Assembly: GCF_000720115.1 (NCBI RefSeq)
Contig: NZ_JOIR01000018.1
Span: forward strand, 1-64,000
DNA length: 64,000 nt
Origin: Streptomyces sp. NRRL F-2580
Lineage (GTDB): Bacteria; Actinomycetota; Actinomycetes; Streptomycetales; Streptomycetaceae
Direction: 5' to 3'
Part shown: positions 17,218-25,798 of the stretch, piece by piece
Layout of the letters: every line of letters starts with the position of its first letter
Numbering within the stretch: the stretch's first letter is position 1
Notes under the pieces: generated by a model
Databases searched by the model: none
Seen by the model: the letters and a program-made list of their open reading frames with translations, nothing else
What the model was told of the DNA's origin: nothing
Program-made: the position numbers and the translations under genes

Positions 17218-18018
17218 ATGGGTGGGACAGAACACCTGACCGTGGAACGGCACGGCGCCACGCTGGTGCTCACCATGAACAGGCCCGAGGCGAAGAACGC
17301 GCTCTCGCTGCCACTGCTGGTGGGGCTGTACGACGGCTGGCTGGAGGCGGACGCCGACGACACGATCCGCTCGGTCGTCCTGACCGGCGCCGGCGGGGAC
17401 TTCTGCGCCGGCATGGACCTCAAGGCGCTGGCCGGGAAGGGGATGGCGGGCGACCAGTACCGGGACCGCCTCAAGGCCGATCCCGACCTGCACTGGAAGG
17501 CGATGCTCCGTCACCACCGGCCGCGCAAGCCGGTGATCGCGGCGGTGGAGGGGTACTGCGTGGCCGGCGGTACCGAGATCCTGCAGGGCACGGACATCCG
17601 GGTGGCGGGCGAGGGGGCCACCTTCGGGCTCTTCGAGGTCAAGCGGGGGCTGTTCCCGATCGGCGGCTCCACGGTGCGGCTGCCGCGCCAGATCCCGCGT
17701 ACGCACGCCCTGGAGATGCTGCTGACCGGGCGCCCGTACTCCGCGCAGGAGGCGGCGCGGATCGGGCTCGTGGGGCGGGTCGTGCCGGACGGCACGGCGC
17801 TGGAGGCCGCGCTGGAGACCGCGGAGCGGATCAACGCGTGCGGGCCGCTGGCGGTGGAGGCGGTGAAGGCGTCGGTCTACGAGACCGCCGAGCTGACGGA
17901 GAGGGAGGGGCTGGCCTCGGAGTTGCTGCGGGGGTGGCCGATCTTCGACACCGCGGACGCGAAGGAGGGGGCGCGGGCCTTTGCGGAGAAGCGGCCCGCC
18001 GTGTATCGGCGGGAGTAG
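17218..18018 (+). CDS. Enoyl-CoA hydratase (crotonase), EchA19-like
   Basis: Crotonase-fold enoyl-CoA hydratase, 266 residues, normal length. Seen: oxyanion-hole segments GAGGDFCAGMDLKAL (about 60-74) and GYCVAGGTEILQGTDIRVAG, with Glu in GGTEIL and Glu in FGLFEVKRG at the places of the two catalytic acids of mitochondrial hydratase, so hydratase activity is expected. Start ATG 17218 follows GAGACGGGAGGACGGCA. Divergent from the FadD19-like ligase across operator site 2, as fadD19/echA19 in M. tuberculosis. Expected role: hydrating the enoyl-CoA of a shortened sterol side chain or similar branched acyl-CoA before aldol cleavage by the downstream Ltp proteins. Confidence 0.9.
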   Translation: MGGTEHLTVERHGATLVLTMNRPEAKNALSLPLLVGLYDGWLEADADDTIRSVVLTGAGGDFCAGMDLKALAGKGMAGDQYRDRLKADPDLHWKAMLRHHRPRKPVIAAVEGYCVAGGTEILQGTDIRVAGEGATFGLFEVKRGLFPIGGSTVRLPRQIPRTHALEMLLTGRPYSAQEAARIGLVGRVVPDGTALEAALETAERINACGPLAVEAVKASVYETAELTEREGLASELLRGWPIFDTADAKEGARAFAEKRPAVYRRE

Positions 18019-18034
18019 CCGCCGCCTCGCCGCC

Positions 18035-18183
18035 GGGCTCCGCCCCGCACCCCGCGCCTCAACCGCCGGCGGGGCTGAAAGACCCCGGGGCTCCGCCCCA
18101 GACCCCGCGCCTCAACCGCCGGCGGGGCTGAAAGACCCCGGGGCTCCGCCCCGGACCCCGCGCCTCAAACGCCGGCGGGGCTG
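18035..18183. repeat. Tandem intergenic repeat, 53-bp period
   Basis: GGGCTCCGCCCC recurs at 18035, 18088 and 18141 (53-bp period), each followed by CCCCGCGCCTCAA, an NCGCCGGCGGGGCTG hairpin half and, in two cases, AAAGACCCC. About 2.8 copies. It is the common GC-rich palindromic intergenic element of Streptomyces; a degenerate copy lies at 15307-15329. It separates the crotonase gene from the DUF35-Ltp operon and may weaken read-through. Confidence 0.85.
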
Positions 18184-18234
18184 GGTTTGCCGGCGTGGCT
18201 GGGTTTGTCGGAATCAACACATCGGAGAGCCACC

Positions 18235-19194
18235 ATGACAGCTGCCTCCCCACCGGAGGTGCTCCGCGCGCCTCTCGTCGTCGAGTTTCCCTTCACCCGG
18301 TCCCTCGGACCCGTTCAGAGTGCCTTTCTCACCGGGCTGCGCGAAGGCGTCGTCCTCGGGGTGAGGACCTCCGGCGGGAAGGTGATGGTGCCGCCCGTCG
18401 AGTACGACCCCGTGACCGCCGAGGAGATCCGCGAGCTCGTCGAGGTCGCCGCCACCGGCACCGTCACCACCTGGGCCTGGAACGGCCGGCCCCGCCCCCA
18501 CCAGCCCCTGGAGACCCCCTTCGCCTGGGTGCTGGTCAAGCTCGACGGCGCGGACACCGCCCTCCTGCACGCCCTCGACGCACCCGGCCCCGAGGCGGTG
18601 CGCACCGGCATGCGGGTGCGGGTCCGCTGGGCCGCCGAGCGCACCGGGGCCATCACCGACATCGCGTGCTTCGAGCCGTACGAGGGCCCGGCGGGCGGCG
18701 AGGCCGCCCCGCACGACGGGGAGTTCGCCGACGCCGTCACCGGCATCGTCGCGCAGGCCCGCCTGGACTACGTCTACAGCCCCGGCCGCGCCCAGACCGC
18801 GTACATCAACGCCCTCTCCGAGCGGAAGACCGTCGGCGAGCGCTGCCCCTCCTGCCACAAGGTGTACGTCCCTCCGCGCGGCGCCTGCCCCACCTGCGGG
18901 GTGGCCACCACCGACCAGGTGGAGGTCGGCCCGGCGGGCACCGTCACCACCTACTGCATCGTCAACATCAAGGCCAGGAACCTCGACATCGAGGTCCCGT
19001 ACGTCTACGCCCACATCGCCCTCGACGGCGCCGGCCTCGCCCTCCACGGCCGGATCGGCGGCATCCCGTACGACCAGGTGCGCATGGGCCTGCGGGTCGA
19101 GCCCGTGTGGACCGAGGGCGGGCGCTACCCCGACCACTACCGCCCCACCGGCGAGCCGGACGCGGACTACGACGCGTACAAGGAGCTCATCTGA
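18235..19194 (+). CDS. Tandem OB-fold DUF35 protein (Rv3521-like)
   Basis: Acyl-CoA-associated OB-fold protein, 319 residues, about twice the length of a single DUF35 protein. Seen: an N-terminal OB-like half without zinc ribbon (VMVPPVEYDPVTAEE...GTVTTWAWN) and a C-terminal half with rubredoxin-like zinc ribbon ERCPSCHKVYVPPRGACPTC (about 202-221) followed by the OB barrel GTVTTYCIVN...VYAHIALDG. Start ATG 18235 after GGAGAG. Its stop shares a base with the next ATG (TGATG), so it is translationally coupled to the Ltp4-like gene. DUF35 proteins bind thiolase-like or aldolase partners (for example ChsH2 with Ltp2), so this is probably the partner subunit of one of the next two proteins. Same order as Rv3521-Rv3522-Rv3523. 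Confidence 0.88.
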   Translation: MTAASPPEVLRAPLVVEFPFTRSLGPVQSAFLTGLREGVVLGVRTSGGKVMVPPVEYDPVTAEEIRELVEVAATGTVTTWAWNGRPRPHQPLETPFAWVLVKLDGADTALLHALDAPGPEAVRTGMRVRVRWAAERTGAITDIACFEPYEGPAGGEAAPHDGEFADAVTGIVAQARLDYVYSPGRAQTAYINALSERKTVGERCPSCHKVYVPPRGACPTCGVATTDQVEVGPAGTVTTYCIVNIKARNLDIEVPYVYAHIALDGAGLALHGRIGGIPYDQVRMGLRVEPVWTEGGRYPDHYRPTGEPDADYDAYKELI

Positions 19195-20252
19195 TGGCCC
19201 GACACGCCCGTGAGGTCGCGGTGGTCGCCTTCGCGCAGAGCGACCACCTGCGCCGCACCGACGAACTCAGCGAAGTCGAGATGGTCATGCCGGTCCTCCA
19301 CCAGGTGCTGGCCGCGACCGGCCTGAAGGCCGGGGAGATCGGCTTCACCTGCTCCGGCTCCAGCGACTACCTGGCCGGCCGGGCCTTCTCCTTCACCATG
19401 ACCCTCGACGGGGTCGGCGCCTGGCCGCCGATCTCCGAGTCGCACGTGGAGATGGACGGCGCCTGGGCCCTCTACGAGGCCTGGGTCAAGATCCAGACCG
19501 GCGAGGCCGACACCGCGCTCGTCTACTCGTACGGAAAGTCCTCACCGGGGTCCGTGCGCGATGTGCTGACTCGCCAGCTGGACCCGTACTACCTCGCTCC
19601 GCTCTGGCCCGACTCGGTGGCCCTCGCCGCCCTCCAGGCCCAGGCCCTCATCGACGCGGGCGAGACCGACGAGTCCGCCCTGGCCGCGATCGGAGCGCGC
19701 AGCCGCGCCGCCGCCGAGGCCAACCCGCACGCCCAGCTGAGCGGTCCGGTGCCGCAGGGCGACTACCAGGTCCGGCCGCTGCGCACCGGGGACTGCCCGC
19801 CCATCGGCGACGGCGTGGCCGCCGTGATCCTGGCGGCCGGCGACCTCGCCAGGCAACTGTGCGAACGCCCGGCCTGGATCACCGGCATCGACCACCGCAT
19901 CGAGGCCCACGGCCTGGGGCTGCGCGATCTCACAGACTCCCCGTCCACCCGGATCGCAGCCGAACACGCGGGCGTCTTCGAGGCACCCGTGGACACGGCG
20001 GAACTCCATGCCCCGTTCTCCTCCCAGGAGGTCGTGCTCCGCAAGGCGCTCGGGCTCGGGGACGGCGTCGCCGTCAACCCCTCCGGAGGCGCGCTCGCCG
20101 CCAACCCGGTCATGGCCGCCGGCCTGATCCGCATCGGCGAGGCGGCCGCCCGCATCCACCGCGGCGAGTCCGACCGGGCCGTCGCCCACGCCACCTCCGG
20201 CCCCTGCCTCCAGCAGAACCTGGTCGCCGTCCTGGAAGGGGACCGAGCATGA
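19194..20252 (+). CDS. Thiolase-fold lipid-transfer protein / putative aldolase (Ltp4-like)
   Basis: SCP-x/thiolase-fold protein, 352 residues. Seen: conserved thiolase-type C-terminal NPSGGALAANPVMAAGLIRIGEAA and ATSGPCLQQN, but no nucleophilic Cys at the NxxCxSG site (the region reads SESHVEMDGAWALYEA), so it should not be a normal thiolase. Relatives Ltp2-Ltp4 act as retro-aldolases or in sterol side-chain removal with DUF35 partners. ATG 19194 overlaps the previous stop by one base, with AAGGAG upstream; its TGA overlaps the next ATG by four bases. Expected to cleave a beta-hydroxy branched acyl-CoA made by the EchA19-like hydratase. Confidence 0.87.
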   Translation: MARHAREVAVVAFAQSDHLRRTDELSEVEMVMPVLHQVLAATGLKAGEIGFTCSGSSDYLAGRAFSFTMTLDGVGAWPPISESHVEMDGAWALYEAWVKIQTGEADTALVYSYGKSSPGSVRDVLTRQLDPYYLAPLWPDSVALAALQAQALIDAGETDESALAAIGARSRAAAEANPHAQLSGPVPQGDYQVRPLRTGDCPPIGDGVAAVILAAGDLARQLCERPAWITGIDHRIEAHGLGLRDLTDSPSTRIAAEHAGVFEAPVDTAELHAPFSSQEVVLRKALGLGDGVAVNPSGGALAANPVMAAGLIRIGEAAARIHRGESDRAVAHATSGPCLQQNLVAVLEGDRA

Positions 20253-21424
20253 GCACCACGGGCAAGGAGCCGGTGGCCGTCGTCGGGATCGGCCAGACCA
20301 AGCACGTGGCCGCCCGCCACGACGTCTCCATCGCCGGACTGGTCCGCGAGGCGGCGGCGCGCGCCCTCGCCGACGCCGAGCTGACCTGGGCGGACATCGA
20401 CGCGGTCGTCATCGGCAAGGCCCCCGACTTCTTCGAGGGGGTGATGATGCCGGAGCTGTACCTGGCGGACGCCCTCGGCGCGGTCGGCAAGCCGATGCTG
20501 CGCGTGCACACGGCCGGTTCGGTCGGCGGGTCCACCGCCCTGGTCGCCTCCAACCTCGTCGCGGCGCGCGTCCACCGGACCGTGCTCACCCTCGCCTTCG
20601 AGAAGCAGTCCGAGTCGAACGCCATGTGGGGGCTCTCCCTCCCCGTCCCCTTCCAGCAGCCGCTGCTGGCCGGCGCGGGCGGGTTCTTCGCCCCGCACGT
20701 GCGCGCGTACATGCGGCGCACCGGCGCGCCCGACACGGTGGGCTCGCTCGTCGCCTACAAGGACCGGCGCAACGCGCTGAAGAACCCGTACGCGCACCTG
20801 CACGAGCACGACATCACCCTGGAGAAGGTCCAGGCCTCGCCGATGCTGTGGGACCCGATCCGGTACTCCGAGACCTGCCCCTCCTCGGACGGCGCCTGCG
20901 CGATGATCCTCACCGACCGGGCGGGCGCGGCCCGTTCGCCGAAGCCGGCCGCCTGGGTGCACGGCGGGGCGATGCGCAGCGAGCCCACCCTCTTCGCGGG
21001 CAAGGACTTCGTCTCGCCGCAGGCCGGCAAGGACTGCGCGGCCGACGTCTACCGGCAGGCGGGGATCGCCGATCCGCGCCGGGAGGTCGACGCGGTCGAG
21101 ATGTACGTGCCGTTCTCCTGGTACGAGCCGATGTGGCTGGAGAACCTCGGCTTCGCGGCGGAGGGCGAGGGCTGGAAGCTCACCGAGGCGGGCGTGACGG
21201 AACTCGACGGGGACCTTCCGGTCAACCCCTCCGGCGGTGTCCTGTCCACCAACCCGATCGGCGCCTCCGGCATGATCCGGTTCGCGGAAGCGGCCCTCCA
21301 GGTCCGCGGCCAGGCTGGGGAACATCAGGTTCCGGGAGCCCGGCGGGCCCTGGGCCACGCGTACGGCGGCGGCGCCCAGTTCTTCGCGATGTGGCTGGTG
21401 GGGGCCGAGGAGCCCACCTCCTGA
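20249..21424 (+). CDS. Thiolase-fold lipid-transfer protein (Ltp3-like)
   Basis: Second thiolase-fold protein, 391 residues. Seen: GIGQTKHVAARHDVSIAGLVREAAARALADA at the N-terminus, VHTAGSVGGSTALVASNLV where thiolases carry Cys (Ala-Gly-Ser here, so no Cys nucleophile), NPSGGVLSTNPIGASGMIRFAEAALQV and LGHAYGGGAQFFAMW with the conserved His. Starts four bases inside the preceding gene (ATGA), so strictly coupled. In Rhodococcus ltp3 and ltp4 are linked to breakdown of C24-branched sterol side chains, and the pair plus OB-fold protein is a syntenic block in mycobacteria. A strong hairpin follows the stop codon. Confidence 0.87.
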   Translation: MSTTGKEPVAVVGIGQTKHVAARHDVSIAGLVREAAARALADAELTWADIDAVVIGKAPDFFEGVMMPELYLADALGAVGKPMLRVHTAGSVGGSTALVASNLVAARVHRTVLTLAFEKQSESNAMWGLSLPVPFQQPLLAGAGGFFAPHVRAYMRRTGAPDTVGSLVAYKDRRNALKNPYAHLHEHDITLEKVQASPMLWDPIRYSETCPSSDGACAMILTDRAGAARSPKPAAWVHGGAMRSEPTLFAGKDFVSPQAGKDCAADVYRQAGIADPRREVDAVEMYVPFSWYEPMWLENLGFAAEGEGWKLTEAGVTELDGDLPVNPSGGVLSTNPIGASGMIRFAEAALQVRGQAGEHQVPGARRALGHAYGGGAQFFAMWLVGAEEPTS

Positions 21425-21467
21425 CGGCGGCCCGGCCGGCGGCGGAGGGGCGGGCCGGGGGTGCGGG

Positions 21468-21496
21468 ACAGGCCACGGTGACTCACCGTGGCCTGT
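21468..21496 (+). terminator. Strong hairpin after the Ltp operon
   Basis: ACAGGCCACGGTGA and TCACCGTGGCCTGT form a perfect 14-bp inverted repeat around a single C, 44 bp after the Ltp3-like stop codon. Confidence 0.7.
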
Positions 21497-21556
21497 GCGC
21501 CACGCGCTGCCGTGGTTAACCTTGCCCCCGGACGACGTACCGGGAGGAGCACGCAC

Positions 21557-21796
21557 GTGGCCGAGAGCATGATTTCGCAACCCCTCGCCGGCTGGGGCAA
21601 GCCGGACCTCGATCTCACCGAGGCGGACTGGCAGTCGAGCAGCCGGGGAGCGGGTGACGTCCAGATCGCCTTCGTGGAGGGCTTCATCGCGATGCGCAAC
21701 AGCGAGCGGCCGGAGAGCCCCTCGCTGATCTTCACGCCGGACGAGTGGCACAAGTTCGTGCTGAACGCCCGGGGCGGGGAGTTCGACCTGACCTAG
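21557..21796 (+). CDS. Small DUF397-type protein
   Basis: 79-residue soluble protein. Seen: LTEADWQSSSRGAGDVQIAFVEGFIAMRNSE and SPSLIFTPDEWHKFVLNARGGEFDL, the two halves of the DUF397 signature (W-x-S-S and F-x-x-x-E-W-x-x-F). DUF397 proteins usually sit beside a Scr1/XRE-type helix-turn-helix regulator in Streptomyces; none is adjacent here, so it is an orphan copy. Start GTG 21557 follows GGAGGAG by about 7 bp. Molecular function of DUF397 proteins is mostly unknown. Confidence 0.8.
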   Translation: MAESMISQPLAGWGKPDLDLTEADWQSSSRGAGDVQIAFVEGFIAMRNSERPESPSLIFTPDEWHKFVLNARGGEFDLT

Positions 21797-21939
21797 GCCG
21801 ATCTCGTACGCGCGGCACCACCGGGCGCGGAGCCGCCGCCCCGGTGGCCGCGCGCACCCCCGCCGTCGGACCGGATCCCCTGGCCGACCGCGGAGCGCCC
21901 GGCAGGATGGGCCCATGACGATCATCCGCCGAACGGGCG

Positions 21940-22269
21940 ATGCCGCGTAGACGCCCGGCGGAACTGCTCGGCAGGTGCCGCAGCTTCCTGCGCCGTCCCG
22001 GCGGCAGACTGCTCCTGAGCCCCTCCCCGTGCCCGGGCCGCCCCGGCTGCGCACGCGACGACATCGCCGTCGCCCGGGACGAACCGGCCGACCTCCGGCG
22101 GGCCCTGCCGACCGTCACCCGGACCGCGCCGGGCCGTGTACTGCGGGGCCTGGACGCGCAGTTCCTCCGTAGCACGCTTCCCGACCCCGACCCGCCCGCC
22201 GAACGGTGGGCGCACTGGCGGGGCCGTCCGCGCGCCCGTTGGCACCGGCGGCTGTACGAGGACACGTGA
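21940..22269 (+). CDS. Small Arg/Pro-rich hypothetical protein
   Basis: 109-residue reading frame with G/C-rich third positions and no recognised family. Arg-rich throughout, with CPGRPGCARDD in the middle and WAHWRGRPRARWHRRLYEDT at the end. No ribosome site before ATG 21940; it overlaps the end of an 11-codon frame (ATG 21915), which could couple its translation. It may be a real small basic protein or a chance frame in high-GC sequence. Confidence 0.4.
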   Translation: MPRRRPAELLGRCRSFLRRPGGRLLLSPSPCPGRPGCARDDIAVARDEPADLRRALPTVTRTAPGRVLRGLDAQFLRSTLPDPDPPAERWAHWRGRPRARWHRRLYEDT

Positions 22270-22341
22270 GCCGGCGGCGGCCAGGACGCCCGGCCGGCGG
22301 GGTCCAATCGGGCATATCGGGATGATAGGTAGGGTGGGGGT

Positions 22342-22749
22342 GTGAGTGGAGAGAACGATCTGCGCAAGCTCCTGAGCGGCATGCGCCCCGAGTTGAACGA
22401 GGGGCGGTACGTGTTCTGCACCGTGCCCGGAGGCACGGTGCCCGCCGGCGCCGCGCCCGTCGCCACCGTTCTGGAGCGGGAGGGACTCACCCTGGTCCTG
22501 CGCCAGGAGGACGCCGACGCCGCCGGGCTCGCGTACGACTACACCGCGGGCTGGATCACCCTGCGGATTCACTCCGCCCTCGACGCCGTCGGCCTCACCG
22601 CCGCCTTCGCCGCCGAACTCGGCGCACACGGCTTGAGCTGCAACGTCATCGCCGGCTACCACCACGACCACCTCTTCGTGGCCGCGGACCGGGCCGCCGA
22701 GGCGGTGGCCGTCCTGGAGGAGCTCGCGGCGCGTTCGGCACGGGACTGA
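22342..22749 (+). CDS. ACT-domain protein
   Basis: 135-residue protein made of two ACT-like halves, as in small stand-alone ACT proteins that bind amino acids. Seen: GRYVFCTVPGGTVPAGAAPVATVLEREGLTLVLRQEDAD in the first half and AYDYTAGWITLRIHSALDAVGLTAAFAAELGAHGLSCNVIAGYHHDHLFVA in the second. Start GTG 22342 after a purine-rich GGTAGGGTGGGGGT. It stands alone; ligand unknown. Confidence 0.85.
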   Translation: MSGENDLRKLLSGMRPELNEGRYVFCTVPGGTVPAGAAPVATVLEREGLTLVLRQEDADAAGLAYDYTAGWITLRIHSALDAVGLTAAFAAELGAHGLSCNVIAGYHHDHLFVAADRAAEAVAVLEELAARSARD

Positions 22750-22782
22750 CAGGCTCCGGAAGGCCGCCGGAAGGTCGGTTGT

Positions 22783-22801
22783 AAAGAAGATCGGATTCTT
22801 T
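22783..22801. promoter_or_regulatory. AAAGAA-N7-TTCTTT inverted repeat
   Basis: AAAGAAGATCGGATTCTTT, 6-bp arms. It is an unusually AT-rich island between the ACT protein and the large AAA regulator (ATG 22873). It could be an operator for the regulator or a weak terminator. Confidence 0.4.
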
Positions 22802-22872
22802 CCGCACTGTGGGCACCCCGCCCCGTGCGCGGGCGTACGCTGATCTCCCGAACAGGCCTGGGGGTACCAGCC

Positions 22873-25782
22873 ATGACGGACCGCCGGACCCGTAAGCGGC
22901 GCGCGATGGTCGAACGCGAGGCCGAACTCGCCACCGTCGACGAGGCCCTGGACCAGCTCACCGGTCCCGGGCCGGACGCCGGCGGCGCGCTGCTCGCCTT
23001 CTCCGGCCCGGCCGGACTCGGCAAGACCACCCTGCTCGCCGAACTGCGCCGCCGCGCCCACGCCCGCTCCTGCACCGTCCTCGCAGCCCGCGGCGGGGAG
23101 CAGGAGCAGAGCCAGCCCTTCCACGTCGCCCGCCAGCTGATCCAGCCCCAGCTGGCCGGGACCTCCGAGCAGGAACTGCGCGCGGCCCTCGGGAGCTGGT
23201 ACTCCATCGTCGGGCCGGCCCTCGGGCTGTGCGCCCCCGAACAGGGCGCCCCGCCCGACGCCCAGGGCCTGCGCGACGGACTCGACTGGGTCCTCACCCA
23301 CCTCGTCGTCAAGCGCGCCCCCGTCACCCTCGTCCTCGACGACGCCCACTGGGCCGACCCCGAGTCCCTCGGCTGGCTCGCCGCCTTCGCCCCGCGCGCC
23401 GAACACCTGCCGCTGCTCCTCGTCGTCGCCTACCGGCCCGACGAACTCCCCGCGGACGCCGAGGCCTTCCGTACGCTGCCGGGCCGCGCGGGACAGCGCC
23501 CGCTGCCCCTCGCGCCGCTCACCCCGGCCGCCGTCGCCGCCCTCGTGCGCGAATGGCTCGGCGACCACGCCGACGACGCCTTCTGCCAGGAGGCCTGGGC
23601 CGTCACCTCCGGCAACCCCTTCGAGACCGTCGAACTCGCCGCCAAGCTCCGCGAGAAGGGCCTGTCCCCGGTCGAGGCGAACGCCCCGCTGCTGAGCGAC
23701 CTCGTCGCCGCCCAGCGCGGCAGCGGCCTCGCCGCCCGCCTCGAACGCCTCGGCCCCTCCACCGTCCGCTTCGCCTGGGCCTGCGCCGTCCTCGGCACCG
23801 CGATCCCGCAGGACCTCGCCGCCCGGGTCGCGGCCCTCGGCACCGAAGAGGCCGTGCACGCCACCGGGCGGCTGCGCGACGCGCGCATCCTGTCCGCCGC
23901 CACCGAAGAGTCCGACGCGGGGCTGGAGTTCGTCCACCCGCTCATCGCCACCGGGATCTACCGGGCCATCCCCGACGCGCTCCGTGTCGCCCTGCACGGC
24001 AAGGCCGCCGCGGCTGTCGTCGACGCCGGACTCGGCTCCTCCGCCGCCGCCCGCCACCTGCTGGAGACCCACCCCGAGAGCGACCCGTGGGTGGTGCGCA
24101 TCCTGCGCGAGGCCGCCGGGGAGAACCTCCGCGCAGGCGCCCCCGAGGCCGCCCGCCGCCAGCTCGCCCGCGCGCTGCGCGAGCCCCCGGACTTCGACGA
24201 GCGCGCGGCCGTGCTCTACGAACTCGGTTGCGCCTCCCTGCTCACCGAGCCCGCCAACACCGTCAACCACCTGCGCGCCGCACTCGCCGAGCCCTTCGAC
24301 GACCCGGCGCTGCGCCAGGGCATCGTCATCCGGCTGGCCCAGGTGCTCGCGCACAGCGACCGCCTCGCCGAGGCCTCCGAGTCCCTGGCGCGGGAGATCC
24401 CGCACACCCAGGACGTCCGCGCTCGACTGCGCCTGCAGTCGGAGCAGTTCATGTGGGACGCCTTCAACGCCGCCGAGACCGACTCCCCGGCCCGCTCGCG
24501 GCGGCTCGCCCGGCTCGCCGACCGACTGACCGGCCGCGACCTCACCGAGCGGTACGTCATCGCGCTGCGGGCCTGGGACGCCTGCCTGCGGGGAGAGCCG
24601 GTGGACGTGGTGCTGCACTACGCCGGACGGGTGCTGGAGCGGCCCTTCAGCTGGGCCCACGAGGACCGCGGCTTCGAGGTCCCGGTCCTGGTCGCGATGG
24701 CCCACATGTACGCCGACCGGCCGGGACGGGCCGAGGAGCTGTTCGAGGCGGGCACCGCCGAGTTCGAGCGGCAGGGCTGGCGCGGGGCGCACCTCTCCTT
24801 CGCCTACAGCCTGCGCGCCTACATCCGCTACCGGCGCGGGCGGCTCGCCGAGGCCGAGGAGCTGGCACGGGCCGGGCTGCGGCTGGCCGAACGCGTGGGC
24901 CGGCGCACCCCCGTGCACTGGTACGCCATAGCCATCCTCCTCACCACGCTGCTCGCGCGGGGCCGGGTCGACGAGGCCTGGGAGCTGGCACGGGAGCACG
25001 AGTACGGCAGGCCCTTCCCGGCGGCCGTGGTCTTCCCCGACTCCCAGACCGTCTACGCCGAACTGCTGCTGGCCCGCGGCCAGGTACGGGCCGCCGTCGC
25101 CGAGCTGGAGGAGGTCGACCGGCGGCTGACCCCGCGCGGCATCCAGAACCCGGCGTGGTGCCCGTGGCAGCTGCACCTGGCCCGGGCCGTCGCCGCGGAC
25201 GATCCGCACCGGGCGCGCGCCCTGGCCGGCGACGCCGTCCGGCGGGCCCGTGCCTTCGGCGCCCCTTCGGGCATCGGCCAGGCCCTGCGGGTGGCGTCCG
25301 AGGTCGCGGCCCCGGAGGACCGGGTCGGACTGCTGGAAGAGGCGGTGGCCCTGCTCGCGGAGTCACCGGCGGGCTATGAACTGGCCCGCGCCCTGGCCGC
25401 GCTCGGCGCGGAACTGCGGGACGCGGACCTGCTGGCGCGGGCCGTGGTGGCGGCCCGGGACTGCGGGGCCGACGGGCTGGTGGCCCGGGCGACCGACGTC
25501 CTGCTCGGAATGGGCGGCACCTTGCCGTGCGGGCCGGACGCGAAGGCGGGAGAAGACGAAGAGGTCGGAGAGGCCGGAGAGGCCGGAGAGGACGGGCTCA
25601 CGCAGGGCGGCCTCACCGAGGAGGAGCTCGGGGCGGCGCGGCGGGCGGCGGGCGAGCCCGTCCCGGACGGTCCCGGCCGCCGCCGCGGACGGGGCCCGGA
25701 ATGGGCCCTGTCCGCGGCCTGCCGCAAGCTCGGCACCGACCTCCCGGGCCTGCCGGCCGCCCTGGAGGCCTACGCGCCGTAG
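22873..25782 (+). CDS. Large AAA/TPR signalling ATPase, LAL-like without a LuxR domain
   Basis: 969-residue STAND-type ATPase with the architecture of LAL (large ATP-binding LuxR) regulators. Seen: Walker A GPAGLGKTT (about 46-54), Walker B LVLDDAHWAD (about 154-163), winged-helix region, then a long TPR-like helical array (about 340-860). The C-terminus, where LAL proteins carry a LuxR helix-turn-helix, instead has an acidic Glu/Gly linker (GEDEEVGEAGEAGEDG) and TEEELGAARRAAGE...EWALSAACRKLGTDLPGLPAALEAYAP, with no L-T-x-x-E-x-x-V or N-x-x-I-A pattern. Start ATG 22873. It ends 16 bp from the convergent PKD gene. Likely a sensor ATPase acting through a partner. Confidence 0.85.
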   Translation: MTDRRTRKRRAMVEREAELATVDEALDQLTGPGPDAGGALLAFSGPAGLGKTTLLAELRRRAHARSCTVLAARGGEQEQSQPFHVARQLIQPQLAGTSEQELRAALGSWYSIVGPALGLCAPEQGAPPDAQGLRDGLDWVLTHLVVKRAPVTLVLDDAHWADPESLGWLAAFAPRAEHLPLLLVVAYRPDELPADAEAFRTLPGRAGQRPLPLAPLTPAAVAALVREWLGDHADDAFCQEAWAVTSGNPFETVELAAKLREKGLSPVEANAPLLSDLVAAQRGSGLAARLERLGPSTVRFAWACAVLGTAIPQDLAARVAALGTEEAVHATGRLRDARILSAATEESDAGLEFVHPLIATGIYRAIPDALRVALHGKAAAAVVDAGLGSSAAARHLLETHPESDPWVVRILREAAGENLRAGAPEAARRQLARALREPPDFDERAAVLYELGCASLLTEPANTVNHLRAALAEPFDDPALRQGIVIRLAQVLAHSDRLAEASESLAREIPHTQDVRARLRLQSEQFMWDAFNAAETDSPARSRRLARLADRLTGRDLTERYVIALRAWDACLRGEPVDVVLHYAGRVLERPFSWAHEDRGFEVPVLVAMAHMYADRPGRAEELFEAGTAEFERQGWRGAHLSFAYSLRAYIRYRRGRLAEAEELARAGLRLAERVGRRTPVHWYAIAILLTTLLARGRVDEAWELAREHEYGRPFPAAVVFPDSQTVYAELLLARGQVRAAVAELEEVDRRLTPRGIQNPAWCPWQLHLARAVAADDPHRARALAGDAVRRARAFGAPSGIGQALRVASEVAAPEDRVGLLEEAVALLAESPAGYELARALAALGAELRDADLLARAVVAARDCGADGLVARATDVLLGMGGTLPCGPDAKAGEDEEVGEAGEAGEDGLTQGGLTEEELGAARRAAGEPVPDGPGRRRGRGPEWALSAACRKLGTDLPGLPAALEAYAP

Positions 25783-25798
25783 CCCTCCAGAGTGCGCG

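Noticed and set aside
18035..18183. CRISPR-like array
   Set aside because: The units are directly tandem with no unique spacers, are GC-rich palindromic and match the common Streptomyces intergenic element.
20249..21424. Ordinary acetyl-CoA acetyltransferase (thiolase) call
   Set aside because: The NxxCxSG nucleophile is absent and gene order with the DUF35 and second thiolase-fold protein fits the Ltp family better.
21922..25209. Minus-strand open frame of about 1095 codons over the AAA regulator
   Set aside because: Its composition is that of an antisense frame; the plus strand has intact Walker motifs and a proper start.
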